This document shows, one piece after another, positions 1 through 9,860 of a stretch of 64,000 bases of DNA; the first letter of the stretch is position 1; the number at the start of each line of letters is the position of its first letter. The DNA is from Acidimicrobiales bacterium (GTDB taxonomy: Bacteria; Actinomycetota; Acidimicrobiia; Acidimicrobiales; RAAP-2): assembly GCA_025351385.1 (NCBI GenBank), contig JANXWA010000031.1:1-64000 (forward strand). The letters are read 5' to 3'. Position numbers and translations under genes: made by a program. The notes below the pieces were generated by a model, which saw nothing but the letters and a program-made list of their open reading frames with translations, was not told the DNA's origin and did no database searches.

Positions 1-1
1 C

Positions 2-61
2 GAACGGCGCCCGCGTCTCCCCCGGACCACCGAGCCCCACTTGGCAGAGGAGATGACATGA
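2..61 (+). CDS. C-terminal end of an upstream gene (partial)
   Basis: One frame is open from the left edge and ends with a TGA at 59-61. That stop overlaps the ATG of the next gene in an ATGA tetranucleotide, the same 4-nt coupling seen at the next two gene junctions of this operon. The visible tail is about 19 residues and cannot be assigned. Because the next gene encodes only the ATPase of a sugar-type importer, a permease or binding protein of that importer is a reasonable guess, but this is inference. Confidence 0.5.
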   Translation, partial: ERRPRLPRTTEPHLAEEMT

Positions 62-1593
62 CCGAGCAACTTGACGCCACCACCACCGCGGTGCGTGTAC
101 GCAATGTCTCCAAGTCATTCAACGGCATCACCGTATTGAGCGATGTCTCGCTCGACATCCAGCGGGGCGAGATCGTCGGGCTCATTGGTCAGAACGGCAG
201 TGGCAAGTCGACGCTCATCAAGGTGCTCTCTGGATTCCACCCTCCCGACGATGGTGCCGAGGTCTACGTCGGAGACCGGGACGTCACCCGCTCGCTCTAC
301 GAGGGGCCCTCGTCGACGGGCCTCGCATTCATCCACCAGGACTTGGCGTTGATCCAGTCGCTGACGATCCTGGAGAACCTCCGGATCAAGCAGTTCGCCA
401 TTGGACTCGGCCACCGGATCAAGTGGAAGACGGAAGAGCAAGAGGTGCGTCGGATCCTCTCGATCGTCGGCCTGGACGTCTCGCCTCGCACGAAGGTCTC
501 CGATCTGACCGTCACTGAACGCGCGCTCGTCGTCATCGCTCGAGGTCTCGCGGACATCGAGGCCGGAGAGAGTCTCGAGTCCCGGTTGCTCGTTCTGGAC
601 GAGCCCACCGCGTACCTGCCCAAGAGTGGTGTCGAGCGGTTGTTCGGTGTGCTGCGACGTCTCTCGGAGGAGGGTATCAGCGTCCTGTTCGTCTCGCACC
701 GCCTGGATGAGGTCCTCGAGTTCTGCTCTCGAGCGGTCATCCTGCGAGCGGGTCGTTTGGTGGCGGATATTCCGACCGAGAATCAAACGGAGCGTGACCT
801 CATCAAACTTATGCTCGGTCGGCCACCCGAGGACATGTACCCCGACTACATCGAGCCGATCGGCACCCCGGTCCTCTCGGTCGTCGGACTGACCGGCGAG
901 GAGGTCTCGGAGGCGACCTTCATTGGCAACGCCGGCGAGATCATCGGCTTCGTCGGACTGCCGGGCAGCGGCTACGACAAGATCTCGTACCTGATCGCCG
1001 GCGCGCTGAGGGCCGTGTCAGGTTCGGTGGAGCTGCACGGCGACCAGGTGGACGCGTCGAAGGTCAATAGCCGTAAGGCGATCGCGAAGGGAATCGTGCT
1101 GCTTCCCGCCGACCGGAAGGGTTCCAGCGGCGCGACCGGTCTCAAGGTGATCGAGAACATGACGATCCCCAATATCGCCTCATTCACACGTCTCGGCAGG
1201 TTCATCCACCATCGCCGTGAGCGTTCCGTCGTGAACGAGCAGATCGAGCACTTCGGCGTGTCCCCCCGCCGCAGCGACGCGCTTCTCTCGACACTGAGCG
1301 GCGGCAACCAGCAGAAGGTCTTGATCGGCAAGTGGGTCATTGGCGAGCCGTCCGTGCTCGTCCTTCACGAACCGACACAGGGCGTCGACGTGGGCGCCAA
1401 GCGCGACGTGTTCCATCACCTCACAGCATTGGCGAAGGCGGGAGCCCTGATTCTCATCAGTTCGGTTGAGTACGACGACCTCGCCAGCCTCTGCACCCGA
1501 GTGCACGTGATGTCTGGCGGCAGGATCATACGGACGATCGAACGCGAAGAGTTGAACGCTCACGAGCTTGCTGCCGCGGTCTACGCACGATGA
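58..1593 (+). CDS. Sugar-type ABC transporter ATP-binding protein (RbsA/MglA-like, two NBDs)
   Basis: A 511-residue protein with two fused nucleotide-binding domains, the arrangement of carbohydrate importers of the RbsA/MglA/XylG family. NBD1 has an intact Walker A (GQNGSGKST, residues 44-52) but a degenerate signature segment. NBD2 has a degenerate P-loop (GLPGSGYDK) and an intact signature (LSGGNQQKV), the usual asymmetry in this family. The start ATG has a gaggag ribosome site 6-12 nt upstream and overlaps the previous stop. The gene leads a run of coupled genes for a hydratase, a dehydrogenase and a lyase, so it probably energises uptake of the substrate they degrade. Permease and binding protein are not in the window. 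Confidence 0.9.
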   Translation: MTEQLDATTTAVRVRNVSKSFNGITVLSDVSLDIQRGEIVGLIGQNGSGKSTLIKVLSGFHPPDDGAEVYVGDRDVTRSLYEGPSSTGLAFIHQDLALIQSLTILENLRIKQFAIGLGHRIKWKTEEQEVRRILSIVGLDVSPRTKVSDLTVTERALVVIARGLADIEAGESLESRLLVLDEPTAYLPKSGVERLFGVLRRLSEEGISVLFVSHRLDEVLEFCSRAVILRAGRLVADIPTENQTERDLIKLMLGRPPEDMYPDYIEPIGTPVLSVVGLTGEEVSEATFIGNAGEIIGFVGLPGSGYDKISYLIAGALRAVSGSVELHGDQVDASKVNSRKAIAKGIVLLPADRKGSSGATGLKVIENMTIPNIASFTRLGRFIHHRRERSVVNEQIEHFGVSPRRSDALLSTLSGGNQQKVLIGKWVIGEPSVLVLHEPTQGVDVGAKRDVFHHLTALAKAGALILISSVEYDDLASLCTRVHVMSGGRIIRTIEREELNAHELAAAVYAR

Positions 1594-3053
1594 CGCCACC
1601 GGTCGCTTCCACCCACGGTGGCCCACTCACGATGGTCGAGAAGATCTGGAACCGTCAGGCGATCGTGCGCGGAGACGACCAGCCCGACCTTCTCTACATC
1701 GACATGCACTTCGTGCACGAGGTCTCGAGCCCTCAGGCGTTCGATGGTCTCCGCGCGAAGGGGCGAAGCGTCCGACGACCGGATCTCACGATCGCCACCG
1801 AAGATCACAATGTCCCGACCGACACCCTCGAGCTGCGCGAACCGACTGGCCGGCTGCAGGTCCAAACGATGCGGCGCAACTGTCTGGAGTTCGGCGTCAC
1901 GCTCTACCGGCTGGGCGACGAGGGCCAGGGGATTGTTCACGTCATCGGCCCGGAGACTGGTCTGACCCAGCCGGGAATGGTGATGGTCTGTGGCGACAGC
2001 CACACGAGCACGCACGGGGCCCTCGGCGCGCTGGCCTTTGGCATCGGTACCAGCGAGGTTGAGCACGTCTTGGCGACCCAGACGTTGCCTCAGCAGAGGC
2101 CCCGCACAATGGTCGTGACCGTGACCGGTCGGCTTCCCCTCGGGGTGTCGGCGAAGGACTTGGCATTGGTGCTCATCGCCCGCGTCGGAACAGGGGGCGG
2201 CCAGGGATTCGTCGTCGAGTACCGGGGCGAGGCGATCACTGCGCTGTCGATCGAGGAACGCATGACCCTTTGCAACATGTCGATCGAGTGGGGCGCGAGA
2301 GCTGGATTGGTCGGGCCCGATCAGACGACCTTCGCCTACCTACGTGGGCGGCGCTTCGCGCCGTCGGACGAGCTCTGGGCCGAAGCGCAGGAGTACTGGC
2401 ACTCCCTGAGAACGGACGAAGGTGCAACCTTCGACGAGGAGATCGAGCTGGACGCCTCGTCGGTGGTCCCCTTCGTGACGTGGGGCACGAATCCGGGCCA
2501 GGGCGTAGCCCTGAGTGACGTGGTGCCGTCACCCGATGAGTTCACCGACCCGGAGGAACGCTCAGCCGCCCAACGCGCACTCTCGTACATGGACCTCACT
2601 CCGGGAACCCGAATGCGCGACGTCGTCGTCGACACCGTCTTCATCGGGTCCTGCACCAACGGCCGGATCGAGGACCTTCGCGCGGCGGCGGAGGTCCTCC
2701 GGGGCAGAAGGGTCGCTGACGGCGTTCGCCTGCTCATCGTGCCGGGCTCTATGGCCGTGAAGCGCCAGGCCGAAGAGGAGGGCCTCGACGAGGTATTCGT
2801 GGCGGCCGGCGCACAGTGGAGGGGGGCGGGCTGCTCGATGTGCATCGGGATGAACCCTGACATCGTTGGCCCGGGCGAACGGACCGCATCCACGTCGAAC
2901 CGGAACTTCGAAGGGCGCCAAGGCCCCGGCGCACGCACCCATCTCGTCTCGCCCGCGGTGGCGGCGGCGACGGCCGTCGTGGGGCGACTGTCGGCGCCGG
3001 CCGACATTGACGCCGAGAAGGTTCCCACGCCAGTGAGTGCGGCGAGGCCGTGA
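1590..3053 (+). CDS. Aconitase-family hydratase large subunit (LeuC-like)
   Basis: Belongs to the 3-isopropylmalate dehydratase large-subunit/aconitase superfamily, enzymes that use a [4Fe-4S] cluster to move water across a substituted malate or maleate. Cluster motifs are visible: IGSCTNGR for the first Cys and [10 protein letters not shown] for the Cys-x2-Cys pair, plus the substrate segment [11 protein letters not shown]. The chosen start gives a 4-nt ATGA overlap with the ABC gene; an in-frame ATG at 1632 is the alternative and fits homologue length better. No leuA or leuB is nearby. The small subunit lies three genes downstream, after an isocitrate-lyase-family lyase, so a catabolic hydratase such as a DmdA-like enzyme is more likely than leucine biosynthesis. 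The exact substrate is unknown. Confidence 0.82.
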   Translation: MTPPVASTHGGPLTMVEKIWNRQAIVRGDDQPDLLYIDMHFVHEVSSPQAFDGLRAKGRSVRRPDLTIATEDHNVPTDTLELREPTGRLQVQTMRRNCLEFGVTLYRLGDEGQGIVHVIGPETGLTQPGMVMVCGDSHTSTHGALGALAFGIGTSEVEHVLATQTLPQQRPRTMVVTVTGRLPLGVSAKDLALVLIARVGTGGGQGFVVEYRGEAITALSIEERMTLCNMSIEWGARAGLVGPDQTTFAYLRGRRFAPSDELWAEAQEYWHSLRTDEGATFDEEIELDASSVVPFVTWGTNPGQGVALSDVVPSPDEFTDPEERSAAQRALSYMDLTPGTRMRDVVVDTVFIGSCTNGRIEDLRAAAEVLRGRRVADGVRLLIVPGSMAVKRQAEEEGLDEVFVAAGAQWRGAGCSMCIGMNPDIVGPGERTASTSNRNFEGRQGPGARTHLVSPAVAAATAVVGRLSAPADIDAEKVPTPVSAARP

Positions 3054-4237
3054 GGATCACCGGTGCGGTTCTGGAGACCCTGGGAACCCCGACCCCCTTC
3101 GTTCAGTCGCAGCCGTTGGTGATCCGCGAACTGGACCTGGACGAGCCCGGTCGAAATGAGATCGTGGTTCGAATCGAGGCTGCGGGCATATGCCACTCCG
3201 ATCTCTCGGTCGTCACGGGGGTACGTCCGCGACCGATTCCGATGCTGTTGGGCCACGAGGCCGCCGGCATTGTCGAGACCCTGGGGCTTGACGTGAATGA
3301 TCTGACGGTCGGGCAGCGTGTGGTCATGTCATTCCTCCCGCGATGTGAGCATTGCGCCGCCTGCGCGACCAACGGCAGGACTCCGTGCGAACCGGGCAGC
3401 GTCGCGAACGCCGAGGGTCGGCTGTTCGACGGCGCGTGGCGGATCCACGATGGTGAGCGACTCATCAACCACCACCTTGGCGTCTCGGCCTTCGCCAACT
3501 ACGCGGTCGTCGATCGGCGTTCGGTCGTGCCCGTCGCCAGTGACGTTCCGGCGCAGGTCGCTGCGTTGATGGGTTGCGCGGTCTTGACCGGCGGTGGTGC
3601 CGTGATCAACGCCGGGCAAGTTCAGTCGGGCGAAACGCTGCTCGTCGTCGGCTTGGGCGGCGTCGGGATGGCGGCCCTCCTCGTGGGCCTCGCCCACGAG
3701 GGCGTTCGGGTCACCGGAATCGACGCGAACGCCGAGAAGTTGGTGCTGGCCAAAGAGCTCGGCGCCCACGATGCCTACACCCCAAGCGAGGCCCTGGAGC
3801 TAGGAGTGAAGGCGGACGTGGTCATCGAGGCCGTCGGTCGGTCAGTCGCCTTCGAGAGTGCGGTGGCATTGACCGCGCCGGGCGGTCGGACGGTGGTCGT
3901 CGGACTCCCCGCTCCTGACGACCTGGCCAGCTTCTCGCCACTGCGACTGGTCGCAGAAGGTCGATCGGTCATCGGAAGCTATCTGGGCAACTGCGTCCCC
4001 GCGCGCGACATCCCCGTCTTCGTCGACATGTGGCGAGCTGGCCGTCTTCCGGTCGAACGTCTCGTCAGTTCGCAGATCGATCTGCACGACATCAACGCCG
4101 CGTTCGACGTTCTCGAGCGCGGTGACGCCCTGCGCCAGGTCATTGTCTTCGGCCCGTCAGCTGACTCGACCCAATCAACAGTTCGTGACATCACCAGCGC
4201 AGCACGATCGCAAATCAAAGGACAGACAGATGAATAG
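3050..4237 (+). CDS. Zinc-dependent alcohol dehydrogenase (MDR family)
   Basis: A 395-residue medium-chain dehydrogenase. The catalytic zinc ligands are visible in GICHSD and GHEAAGIVE, the structural zinc lobe in the Cys-x2-Cys-x2-Cys-x7-Cys run beginning CEHC, and the NAD(P) fold in [11 protein letters not shown]. It resembles the class III/aryl-alcohol type. GTG start overlapping the previous TGA as GTGA. In this operon it probably oxidises an alcohol or reduces an aldehyde feeding the hydratase/lyase steps; the substrate cannot be read from the sequence. Confidence 0.88.
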   Translation: MRITGAVLETLGTPTPFVQSQPLVIRELDLDEPGRNEIVVRIEAAGICHSDLSVVTGVRPRPIPMLLGHEAAGIVETLGLDVNDLTVGQRVVMSFLPRCEHCAACATNGRTPCEPGSVANAEGRLFDGAWRIHDGERLINHHLGVSAFANYAVVDRRSVVPVASDVPAQVAALMGCAVLTGGGAVINAGQVQSGETLLVVGLGGVGMAALLVGLAHEGVRVTGIDANAEKLVLAKELGAHDAYTPSEALELGVKADVVIEAVGRSVAFESAVALTAPGGRTVVVGLPAPDDLASFSPLRLVAEGRSVIGSYLGNCVPARDIPVFVDMWRAGRLPVERLVSSQIDLHDINAAFDVLERGDALRQVIVFGPSADSTQSTVRDITSAARSQIKGQTDE

Positions 4238-5105
4238 TGCAAACACCCTTCGCCAACTTCTCGGGCGTGAAGACCAGTCGCTCGTGGTGCCGGGTGCGGG
4301 GACGCCATTGGAGGCGCTGGCGATTGAGAGCACCGGCTTCGACGCCATCTACCTGAGCGGCTACGCGATCGCCGCCTGGCGTCACGGCCTTCCGGACATC
4401 GGACTACTAGGGGCGGGCGAACTGCTCGACGCGTTGACGGCGATTCTTCGGGTGACGAGCCTGCCCGTGATCGTCGACGCCGACACCGGATACGGCGACG
4501 TCACGACGGTGTACGCGAACGTCAGGCTGCTCGAAGCGGCGGGGGCTGCCGCCATTCAGATCGAGGACCAGGTGTGGCCCAAGAAGTGCGGCCACATGGT
4601 GGGCAAGGAGGTCATTGACGCTGATGACGCGGTCCGCAAGGTCGCAAGCGCGGTCGAGGCCCGTCGCGATCCGAGCACTGTCATCATCGCGCGAACCGAC
4701 GCGCTGGCGCCACGAGGGATCGACGAGGCCATCGGACGCGGGAAGCGCTTTCACGATGTTGGGGCTGACATGGTCTTCATCGACGCACCGGCGTCAGTGG
4801 AGGACCTCGCCCAGATCGGATCGTCCATCCCCGGCCTATTGATGGCGAACGTCAGCGAGGGCGGTCGGACGCCGTCACTGCCGACCCAGGAGTTCCACGA
4901 GCTGGGCTTCCAGATGGTCATCTATCCGACGACGCCACTCCGGATCGCCGCAAAGGCGATCAAGGAATTCATGGTCGATCTGCACCGCAACGGCGACGCG
5001 CGCACGTGGCGTGAGCGTATGTACGGGCTCGACGAGTTGAACGAATTGGTCGGCCTCGAGCACTACCTGGCTGTTGGCGATCGGGAGTCTGCCCGACGTG
5101 TGTAG
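4230..5105 (+). CDS. Isocitrate lyase/PEP mutase-family carboxylic acid lyase
   Basis: A 291-residue TIM-barrel enzyme of the isocitrate lyase/PEP mutase superfamily. The metal-binding DADTGYGD and the catalytic KKCGH loop, with its Cys, are both present. This combination is typical of C-C lyases such as 2-methylisocitrate lyase and 2,3-dimethylmalate lyase rather than PEP mutase. The ATG at 4230 was chosen because it overlaps the upstream stop by 8 nt; an earlier in-frame start would run deep into the dehydrogenase gene. Placed between LeuC-like and LeuD-like genes, it probably cleaves the hydrated product, for example to pyruvate plus a short acid. The substrate is inferred, not shown. Confidence 0.85.
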   Translation: MNSANTLRQLLGREDQSLVVPGAGTPLEALAIESTGFDAIYLSGYAIAAWRHGLPDIGLLGAGELLDALTAILRVTSLPVIVDADTGYGDVTTVYANVRLLEAAGAAAIQIEDQVWPKKCGHMVGKEVIDADDAVRKVASAVEARRDPSTVIIARTDALAPRGIDEAIGRGKRFHDVGADMVFIDAPASVEDLAQIGSSIPGLLMANVSEGGRTPSLPTQEFHELGFQMVIYPTTPLRIAAKAIKEFMVDLHRNGDARTWRERMYGLDELNELVGLEHYLAVGDRESARRV

Positions 5106-5198
5106 GACTGCTCGCCTCGGCGCGAATCACGGGTCTTCGAGGCCCGTCCTCTCCGGTTGGAGCACGACGCGCGAGTCCCAAGTGCGAGGGCGAACGAG

Positions 5199-5795
5199 AT
5201 GAAGCCGTTCGTCGTCCATGAGGGCATCGGCGCACCACTGCGGATGAGCAACGTCGACACCGATCAGATCCTGCCGTCGAGGTTCCTCAAGCGGGTGACC
5301 CGCTCGGGCTTCGGTGACGGCCTCTTCATTGGGTGGCGCGAGTCGCCCGACTTCGTGCTCAATCGACCGGCGTACACCCACGCCACCGTCCTGGTCGCCG
5401 GAACGGACTTCGGCATCGGCTCGTCGCGCGAAGCGGCCGTGTGGGCATTGCAGGACTACGGATTCCGGGCTGTCATTGCCCCTCGCTTCGGCGACATCTT
5501 TCGTACGAACGCCGGCAAATCCGGACTGGTCGCCGTTGAACTCGCCGAATCGAAGGTCGAGCGGCTCTGGGACTACTGCGAACTGAATCCGGGAGCCACA
5601 ATCACGATCGACCTCGAAGCACGCACCGTCATGGCGGGAGACGACATCAAGGAGAGCTTCATGATCGACGACTACCTGCGCCGGCGCCTACTCAACGGAC
5701 TCGACGAAATCGCAATCACCCTCACGTCCGGCGATGCCATTGCGGCCTTCGAATCCGAACGGCCCCGGATCAAGCCCCGAGTCTTCGAGTCCTAG
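5199..5795 (+). CDS. Aconitase-family hydratase small subunit (LeuD-like)
   Basis: A 198-residue swivel-domain subunit. Motifs: [13 protein letters not shown] near the N-terminus and [14 protein letters not shown], corresponding to the LeuD FGxGSSREH loop with the usual His changed to Ala, a change that may alter substrate choice. The ATG at 5199 gives normal LeuD length; an upstream in-frame start at 5157 has no support. It is separated from its presumed partner at 1590 by two genes, which is atypical of leuCD. It ends in a CTAG shared with the stop of the converging HMG-CoA-lyase-like gene. Confidence 0.85.
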   Translation: MKPFVVHEGIGAPLRMSNVDTDQILPSRFLKRVTRSGFGDGLFIGWRESPDFVLNRPAYTHATVLVAGTDFGIGSSREAAVWALQDYGFRAVIAPRFGDIFRTNAGKSGLVAVELAESKVERLWDYCELNPGATITIDLEARTVMAGDDIKESFMIDDYLRRRLLNGLDEIAITLTSGDAIAAFESERPRIKPRVFES

Positions 5796-6703
5796 GTCCG
5801 AGACAGTGAATCGGGGTAGTCCGCGGCAGGGAACCAACCGGCCCGGCCAAGGAGCGCCGGGGTCGGGATGTCCAGCCTTCCGGTGATGAAGTTGGACGCC
5901 TCAATCAGACGGTCAAAGTCGAGTCCCGTTGTCGAGCCACTGCGCTCGAGAAGGTAGTGGAGGTCCTCGGTCGCGATGTTGCCGGTGGCGTTGGGAGAGA
6001 AAGGGCACCCACCGATGCCGCCGGAGCTGGAGTCGAGCGCACTCACGCCGAGCTCGAGCGCTGCGAACGCGTTGGCGTAGCCGGTGTTTCGAGTGTTGTG
6101 GAGGTGCAGGCGGACGGGCTTGCTGGTGATCTCCATCGTCGTCGAGACCAGTCGCTTCACGTCAGCGGGTGTGCCGACGCCGATCGTGTCAGCCAGAGCA
6201 ATCTCGTCGACGTTCAGATCGGAGACGACGCGAACGATGTCGGCAACCTGTTTGGTCGGGACCTCGCCTTCGAACGGGCAGCCGAAGGCCGCGCCGATCG
6301 TGACGCTCACGGCCAGGCCGGCGTCCGAGGCGCGCTGGGTCATTGCGTCCAGTCCGTCGAGCGCGACCTTCACCGACATGCCTTGGTTGCGTTGACTGAA
6401 GGTTTCGCTGGCCACCACTACGATATTGGCCTCATTGACACCCGACGCGATCGCTCGGTTCAGCCCGCGTTCGTTCATCACGAGTCCGATGTAGCTGACG
6501 GAGTCTCGTCGGGGCACGCCGGCCATGACCGCCTCGGCGTCAGCCATCTGGGGCACGCGATCCGGGCGGGCGAAACTGACGGCCTCGATTCGTGACAGGC
6601 CGGCCTCCACCAACAGTTCGATGTAGGAGATCTTGTCCTGGGTCGCGACGACACGCTTCTCGTTTTGCAGACCGTCACGGGGACCAACTTCAATGATCCT
6701 CAT
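5792..6703 (-). CDS. HMG-CoA lyase family protein
   Basis: A 303-residue TIM-barrel lyase of the DRE-TIM superfamily. It opens with [10 protein letters not shown], carries the [12 protein letters not shown] metal and substrate segment, and has the family loop [15 protein letters not shown] with the catalytic Cys. The start at 6703 is preceded by GGAAGGGG, favouring it over an ATG 36 nt upstream. The family cleaves 3-hydroxy-3-methylglutaryl-CoA to acetoacetate and acetyl-CoA; related members act on other citramalyl- or hydroxyacyl-CoA substrates. Convergent with and probably functionally close to the hydratase/lyase operon, it could act in leucine breakdown or in the same pathway. Confidence 0.85.
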   Translation of the reverse strand: MRIIEVGPRDGLQNEKRVVATQDKISYIELLVEAGLSRIEAVSFARPDRVPQMADAEAVMAGVPRRDSVSYIGLVMNERGLNRAIASGVNEANIVVVASETFSQRNQGMSVKVALDGLDAMTQRASDAGLAVSVTIGAAFGCPFEGEVPTKQVADIVRVVSDLNVDEIALADTIGVGTPADVKRLVSTTMEITSKPVRLHLHNTRNTGYANAFAALELGVSALDSSSGGIGGCPFSPNATGNIATEDLHYLLERSGSTTGLDFDRLIEASNFITGRLDIPTPALLGRAGWFPAADYPDSLSRT

Positions 6704-7636
6704 GTGTCCCCTTCCGCATTCGCGAACCGTCATGTGCACGATTCTATGTAATTTCTAGGCAGTTGAATGAGCCGCCGATTTCATTTCTGTCAATCTAAGG
6801 CATTTAACGATCCGGAGTGGCGACAGGGATTCAGAAGAGGGCGAGATTGTATGCAAAACACGGAATCGGCTGTGGGTTGAGCCTTTGTGCGCCCGGGTCC
6901 AACAACTCCAATTCTGTCCACTCAATCCGGGTTGGTGACACGTTTACGCCGTACTCGGGTTGGTCTTCCGGCGTACTCGAGCTGCGATTCTCCGACGGTC
7001 CGCCCTCCCTTCGGTTGGATGGGGAGGAGTGACGGAGGGTTGGCCTTGGTAATTGCGCGGATCAATTGCGTTGGTCCGTCTACATGAGATGGACGTGGGA
7101 ACTTCTGCCGAAACATGCCGTCTGAGGAGAGACTCGGTAGTTCGAATCGTCGCAGACGATCTGTTGCTGGCTTCAATTGAATGTCATCTCGGTTCCACTG
7201 ACAGACCATCAAGCTGATTGAATTCGCGAGCCCTCTACGGTCGGCACCGACGTGGCGACGGAGAGCGAACGGCGATGCACCGCAAGTTCTCTCTTCGAAA
7301 TAGGTGGAAAGTCAGAGCACCACTCATCTCTACGGACCGAATGACAGTGGTTTTGGGCTGGATTTGTGGAGCGTGAGGACGCGGAGATAATCGCAACGCA
7401 GAATCGTCGAACTTCGGTAACCACGCAAGGGCTGACAGGGGAGCTTGGTGTCGGCAAGTGCGGGGACTTCAGAGTTCGATCAGTGGACTCCGGGAGCGGC
7501 GTATCACGTCTGCGTCATGACATCGACTCACTGTCACGTCTCTCGAGGTGCCACCGCACCTCTCACCCATTCAATGGTCGCGCGATGAACCTTCACGCCC
7601 ACATTCTCGTAGTAGTCAAGGAGAGGTAAGCAAGTC
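6704..7636. other. Long intergenic region without a recognisable gene
   Basis: About 0.93 kb between divergent genes, visibly richer in A/T than its surroundings. It contains only short overlapping ORFs (at 6817-7032, 7209-7457 and 7366-7629) with no recognised domain and no good ribosome site. It may hold promoters for the lyase gene on the left and the secreted protein on the right, or be the remains of a decayed gene. No tRNA, riboswitch or repeat was recognised. Confidence 0.5.
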
Positions 7637-9067
7637 ATGAAGAAAAGCTTCAGGATCTCAGTCCCACTGCTTATGCTGGTTGCTTTCGCAGCGCCACTAT
7701 TCAATGCGGGGATTGCGTCGGCCGCGACTGCGGCGAGTGTGTCGATACAGTCACCCGATCCGACACCTTTCAACACTTCAGCTGTGTACACGGTGTCGTG
7801 GTCCGGTGGTTTGGGCACCGGCGACTACGTGTCGCTGTCGGCGTCCGGCCTCCCAGCAGGCGCATCGTTCAGCGATTCGTTGGATGGTTGTGTCGCCGAG
7901 GACGGAAGTGGCAACGCCTCGTTCGCGAACGCCACGGTCACTACCGGCACTACGGCACCGGGGTCGAACTCCTTCTCCGCGGACGTGACTGAATTCAGCA
8001 ACTCCAGTTGCTCGACGCCGACAGGAGCCACCGCGTCCGGCGCTGCATCTCTCGACGTATCGATCGCCGACCAGACAATCACCGCCCCGGCCCCGCCGAG
8101 CGGCCCGTGGTCCTCGACCCTCGCGGTCGGCGCCACGGCCACGTCGGGCCTCACCGTCACCTACAGCATCGACCCGTCCTCGACGGCGACGGGCTGCGCG
8201 GTCAACGGCGCGGGCACGGTCTCGGCCAACTCGACGGGCACCTGCGTGGTCCTGCTCGACCAGGCCGGTGACGCCAACTGGAACGCCGCACCCCAGGTGA
8301 GCGTGACCGCCGCCTTCACCGCGGCCGACCAGACGATCACCGTGACCGTCTCCCAGACGTCGGTTCCTTGGACGAGCACCGTGACTGTCGGTAGCACCGG
8401 ATCGCACGGTACAGGCGCCATCACCTTGAGCCTTGACACGGGCAGCAACGGTCACACGTCAAGTGGGGTCTGCTCACTCGTGGGCGGGACGCTCAGTGCG
8501 TCAGGTCCGGGCACGTGTTACGTGTTTGCCTCCATCGCCGCGGGAGGAGGCTACAACGCGGCGAAGTCGGCGGATGCGACCGTCACATTTACCGCGACTG
8601 GAAAGAAGTCCAAGACGGAGCTCGACCTCGCTCCCTCTGTTGTCGTGACCGGCAACGAGAACAGCGTGGTCCTCGTGGCCGAGGTGACTGGTTGGAGCGG
8701 CCACGTCGCACCGACCGGCACGGTCACCTTCCCGTACGGATCGACCATCCTCTGCACGTCGACTCTGTCGTCGGGCGGCGGTCACACCATGGTCGCGACC
8801 TGCGGCCTCTCGAACGGCCAGCTCCCGGTCGGGACATACACCATCACCGCGACCTACTCGGGCGACTCGAACTTCGCGGGGTCAACGTCGAATCCTGAGA
8901 CCTTGACGGTCGTGAGTCAGATCACGGGCTGTGGTGACGGGCACGGACACGACGGCCACGGTTCGAATGACTGCCACCACGGTGGTGGCGGTGACGGTGG
9001 CCACGGTGGGGGCCGTGAGCACGGCCATTCCAACGGCGATGGCCAGGGGTTCCGACGGGACTCATGA
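7637..9067 (+). CDS. Secreted Ig-like repeat protein with His/Gly-rich tail
   Basis: A 476-residue exported protein. Residues 1-30 form a signal peptide (Lys-Lys start, hydrophobic core, cleavage around ASA-AT). The body is Ser/Thr/Gly-rich with two related modules that each begin with a DQTIT motif, then a bacterial Ig-like domain (about residues 330-430). The last about 45 residues are unusually rich in His and Gly, with no LPxTG sorting motif or transmembrane anchor. Cell-surface or matrix function is likely; the tail could bind metal ions. The ATG has a strong AAGGAGAGG site 10 nt upstream. Monocistronic, followed by a strong hairpin. Confidence 0.75.
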   Translation: MKKSFRISVPLLMLVAFAAPLFNAGIASAATAASVSIQSPDPTPFNTSAVYTVSWSGGLGTGDYVSLSASGLPAGASFSDSLDGCVAEDGSGNASFANATVTTGTTAPGSNSFSADVTEFSNSSCSTPTGATASGAASLDVSIADQTITAPAPPSGPWSSTLAVGATATSGLTVTYSIDPSSTATGCAVNGAGTVSANSTGTCVVLLDQAGDANWNAAPQVSVTAAFTAADQTITVTVSQTSVPWTSTVTVGSTGSHGTGAITLSLDTGSNGHTSSGVCSLVGGTLSASGPGTCYVFASIAAGGGYNAAKSADATVTFTATGKKSKTELDLAPSVVVTGNENSVVLVAEVTGWSGHVAPTGTVTFPYGSTILCTSTLSSGGGHTMVATCGLSNGQLPVGTYTITATYSGDSNFAGSTSNPETLTVVSQITGCGDGHGHDGHGSNDCHHGGGGDGGHGGGREHGHSNGDGQGFRRDS

Positions 9068-9072
9068 GTTGA

Positions 9073-9114
9073 CGGGGTGACGTGCGAAGCCACTGCGCTT
9101 CGCACGTCACCCCG
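9073..9114. terminator. Bidirectional hairpin between convergent genes
   Basis: A perfect 17-bp stem (9073-9089 with 9098-9114) around an 8-nt loop. It lies between the ends of two convergent genes and reaches into the last codons of the minus-strand gene. There is no clear T-run, so it may work as an RNA-end stabiliser or a Rho-assisted terminator for both strands. Confidence 0.6.
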
Positions 9115-9703
9115 ACTTCGCTGAATCACTTTGAGTGGACGGTGACGTTTCGCTACCGAGTATGTAAATGATGTCGGCGGTAGTGGCCGTCTCACCGAGC
9201 CGCGGGAAGATGCGCTGCACGCTGTTCTCGTGTGCGGAGGTGTCGGTGTCGGTCATGGCGTCAGTCGCCAACACGACGTGATAGCCGAGCTCGTGCGCCG
9301 AACGCGCCGTCGATTCGACGCCAATGCTGGTCGAGATTCCACAGAGCACGACCTGGGTGACCCCGAGCCCGCGAAGCTGTGCGTCCAACGTCGTTCCCGT
9401 GAACGAACCCCAACGCTGCTTGGTGATTCGTAGGTCGCTCGACTGGGCGTCAAGCTCGTCGATCAGTTCAGCCCAGTCCGGTGGCGGAGCGAAGGCCGGT
9501 CGCGCCCGGTCAATGCGTCCCGGAGCGCCCCCGGTCACGTTGACGAGGACGACGGGAAGGCCGCGTATTCGAAACGCGGCGGCCAGCCGCGTGGCGTTCT
9601 GCACGACGCCTTCGATGAAGTGGACGGTCGGTCGTCCGACGATCCCCCTCTGGAGGTCGACCACGATGAGCGCCGACGTCGGGTCTAGAGTGGTCAGGGC
9701 CAT
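9107..9703 (-). CDS. Isochorismatase-like protein lacking the nucleophilic Cys
   Basis: A 198-residue isochorismatase-fold protein. The Asp (D16 in IVVDLQRG) and Lys (K95 in ITKQRWGSF) of the usual triad are present, but the position normally held by Cys in the GxxTNxCVExTAR motif is Gly (GISTSIGVESTAR, G128). Cys-dependent amidases such as nicotinamidase need that Cys; true isochorismatases also have Gly there. It could therefore be a non-Cys hydrolase of vinyl-ether type or a different activity. It stands alone and converges on the secreted protein gene. Function unassigned beyond the family. Confidence 0.75.
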   Translation of the reverse strand: MALTTLDPTSALIVVDLQRGIVGRPTVHFIEGVVQNATRLAAAFRIRGLPVVLVNVTGGAPGRIDRARPAFAPPPDWAELIDELDAQSSDLRITKQRWGSFTGTTLDAQLRGLGVTQVVLCGISTSIGVESTARSAHELGYHVVLATDAMTDTDTSAHENSVQRIFPRLGETATTADIIYILGSETSPSTQSDSAKSG

Positions 9704-9860
9704 TGCACCTCGTCTCGGGCCACCGCGCGTCTCACTCTTTTCGTGACTGACCTACGCGCAGGGATTATTGTCGATTGTAGAGATTGGCGGTCAAGAGCCT
9801 CGAAATGAAACGTTCACCCTTGAATCAGTTGTTGTTCGTCGTCGGCGAGCGGGTCACTCG

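Noticed and set aside
1590-5795. Reading the LeuC/LeuD-like pair as leucine biosynthesis
   Set aside because: No leuA/leuB, subunits separated by a lyase and a dehydrogenase, and an importer ATPase at the head favour catabolism; it remains possible if no other leuCD exists in the genome.
7135-7165. T-arm-like motif (GGTAGTTCGAATC) suggesting a tRNA remnant or attachment site
   Set aside because: The flanking bases do not form the T stem and no acceptor or anticodon arm can be found.
6817-7629. Short open frames in the 6.7-7.6 kb gap
   Set aside because: Overlapping on both strands, no ribosome sites, no domain or composition typical of genes in this window.
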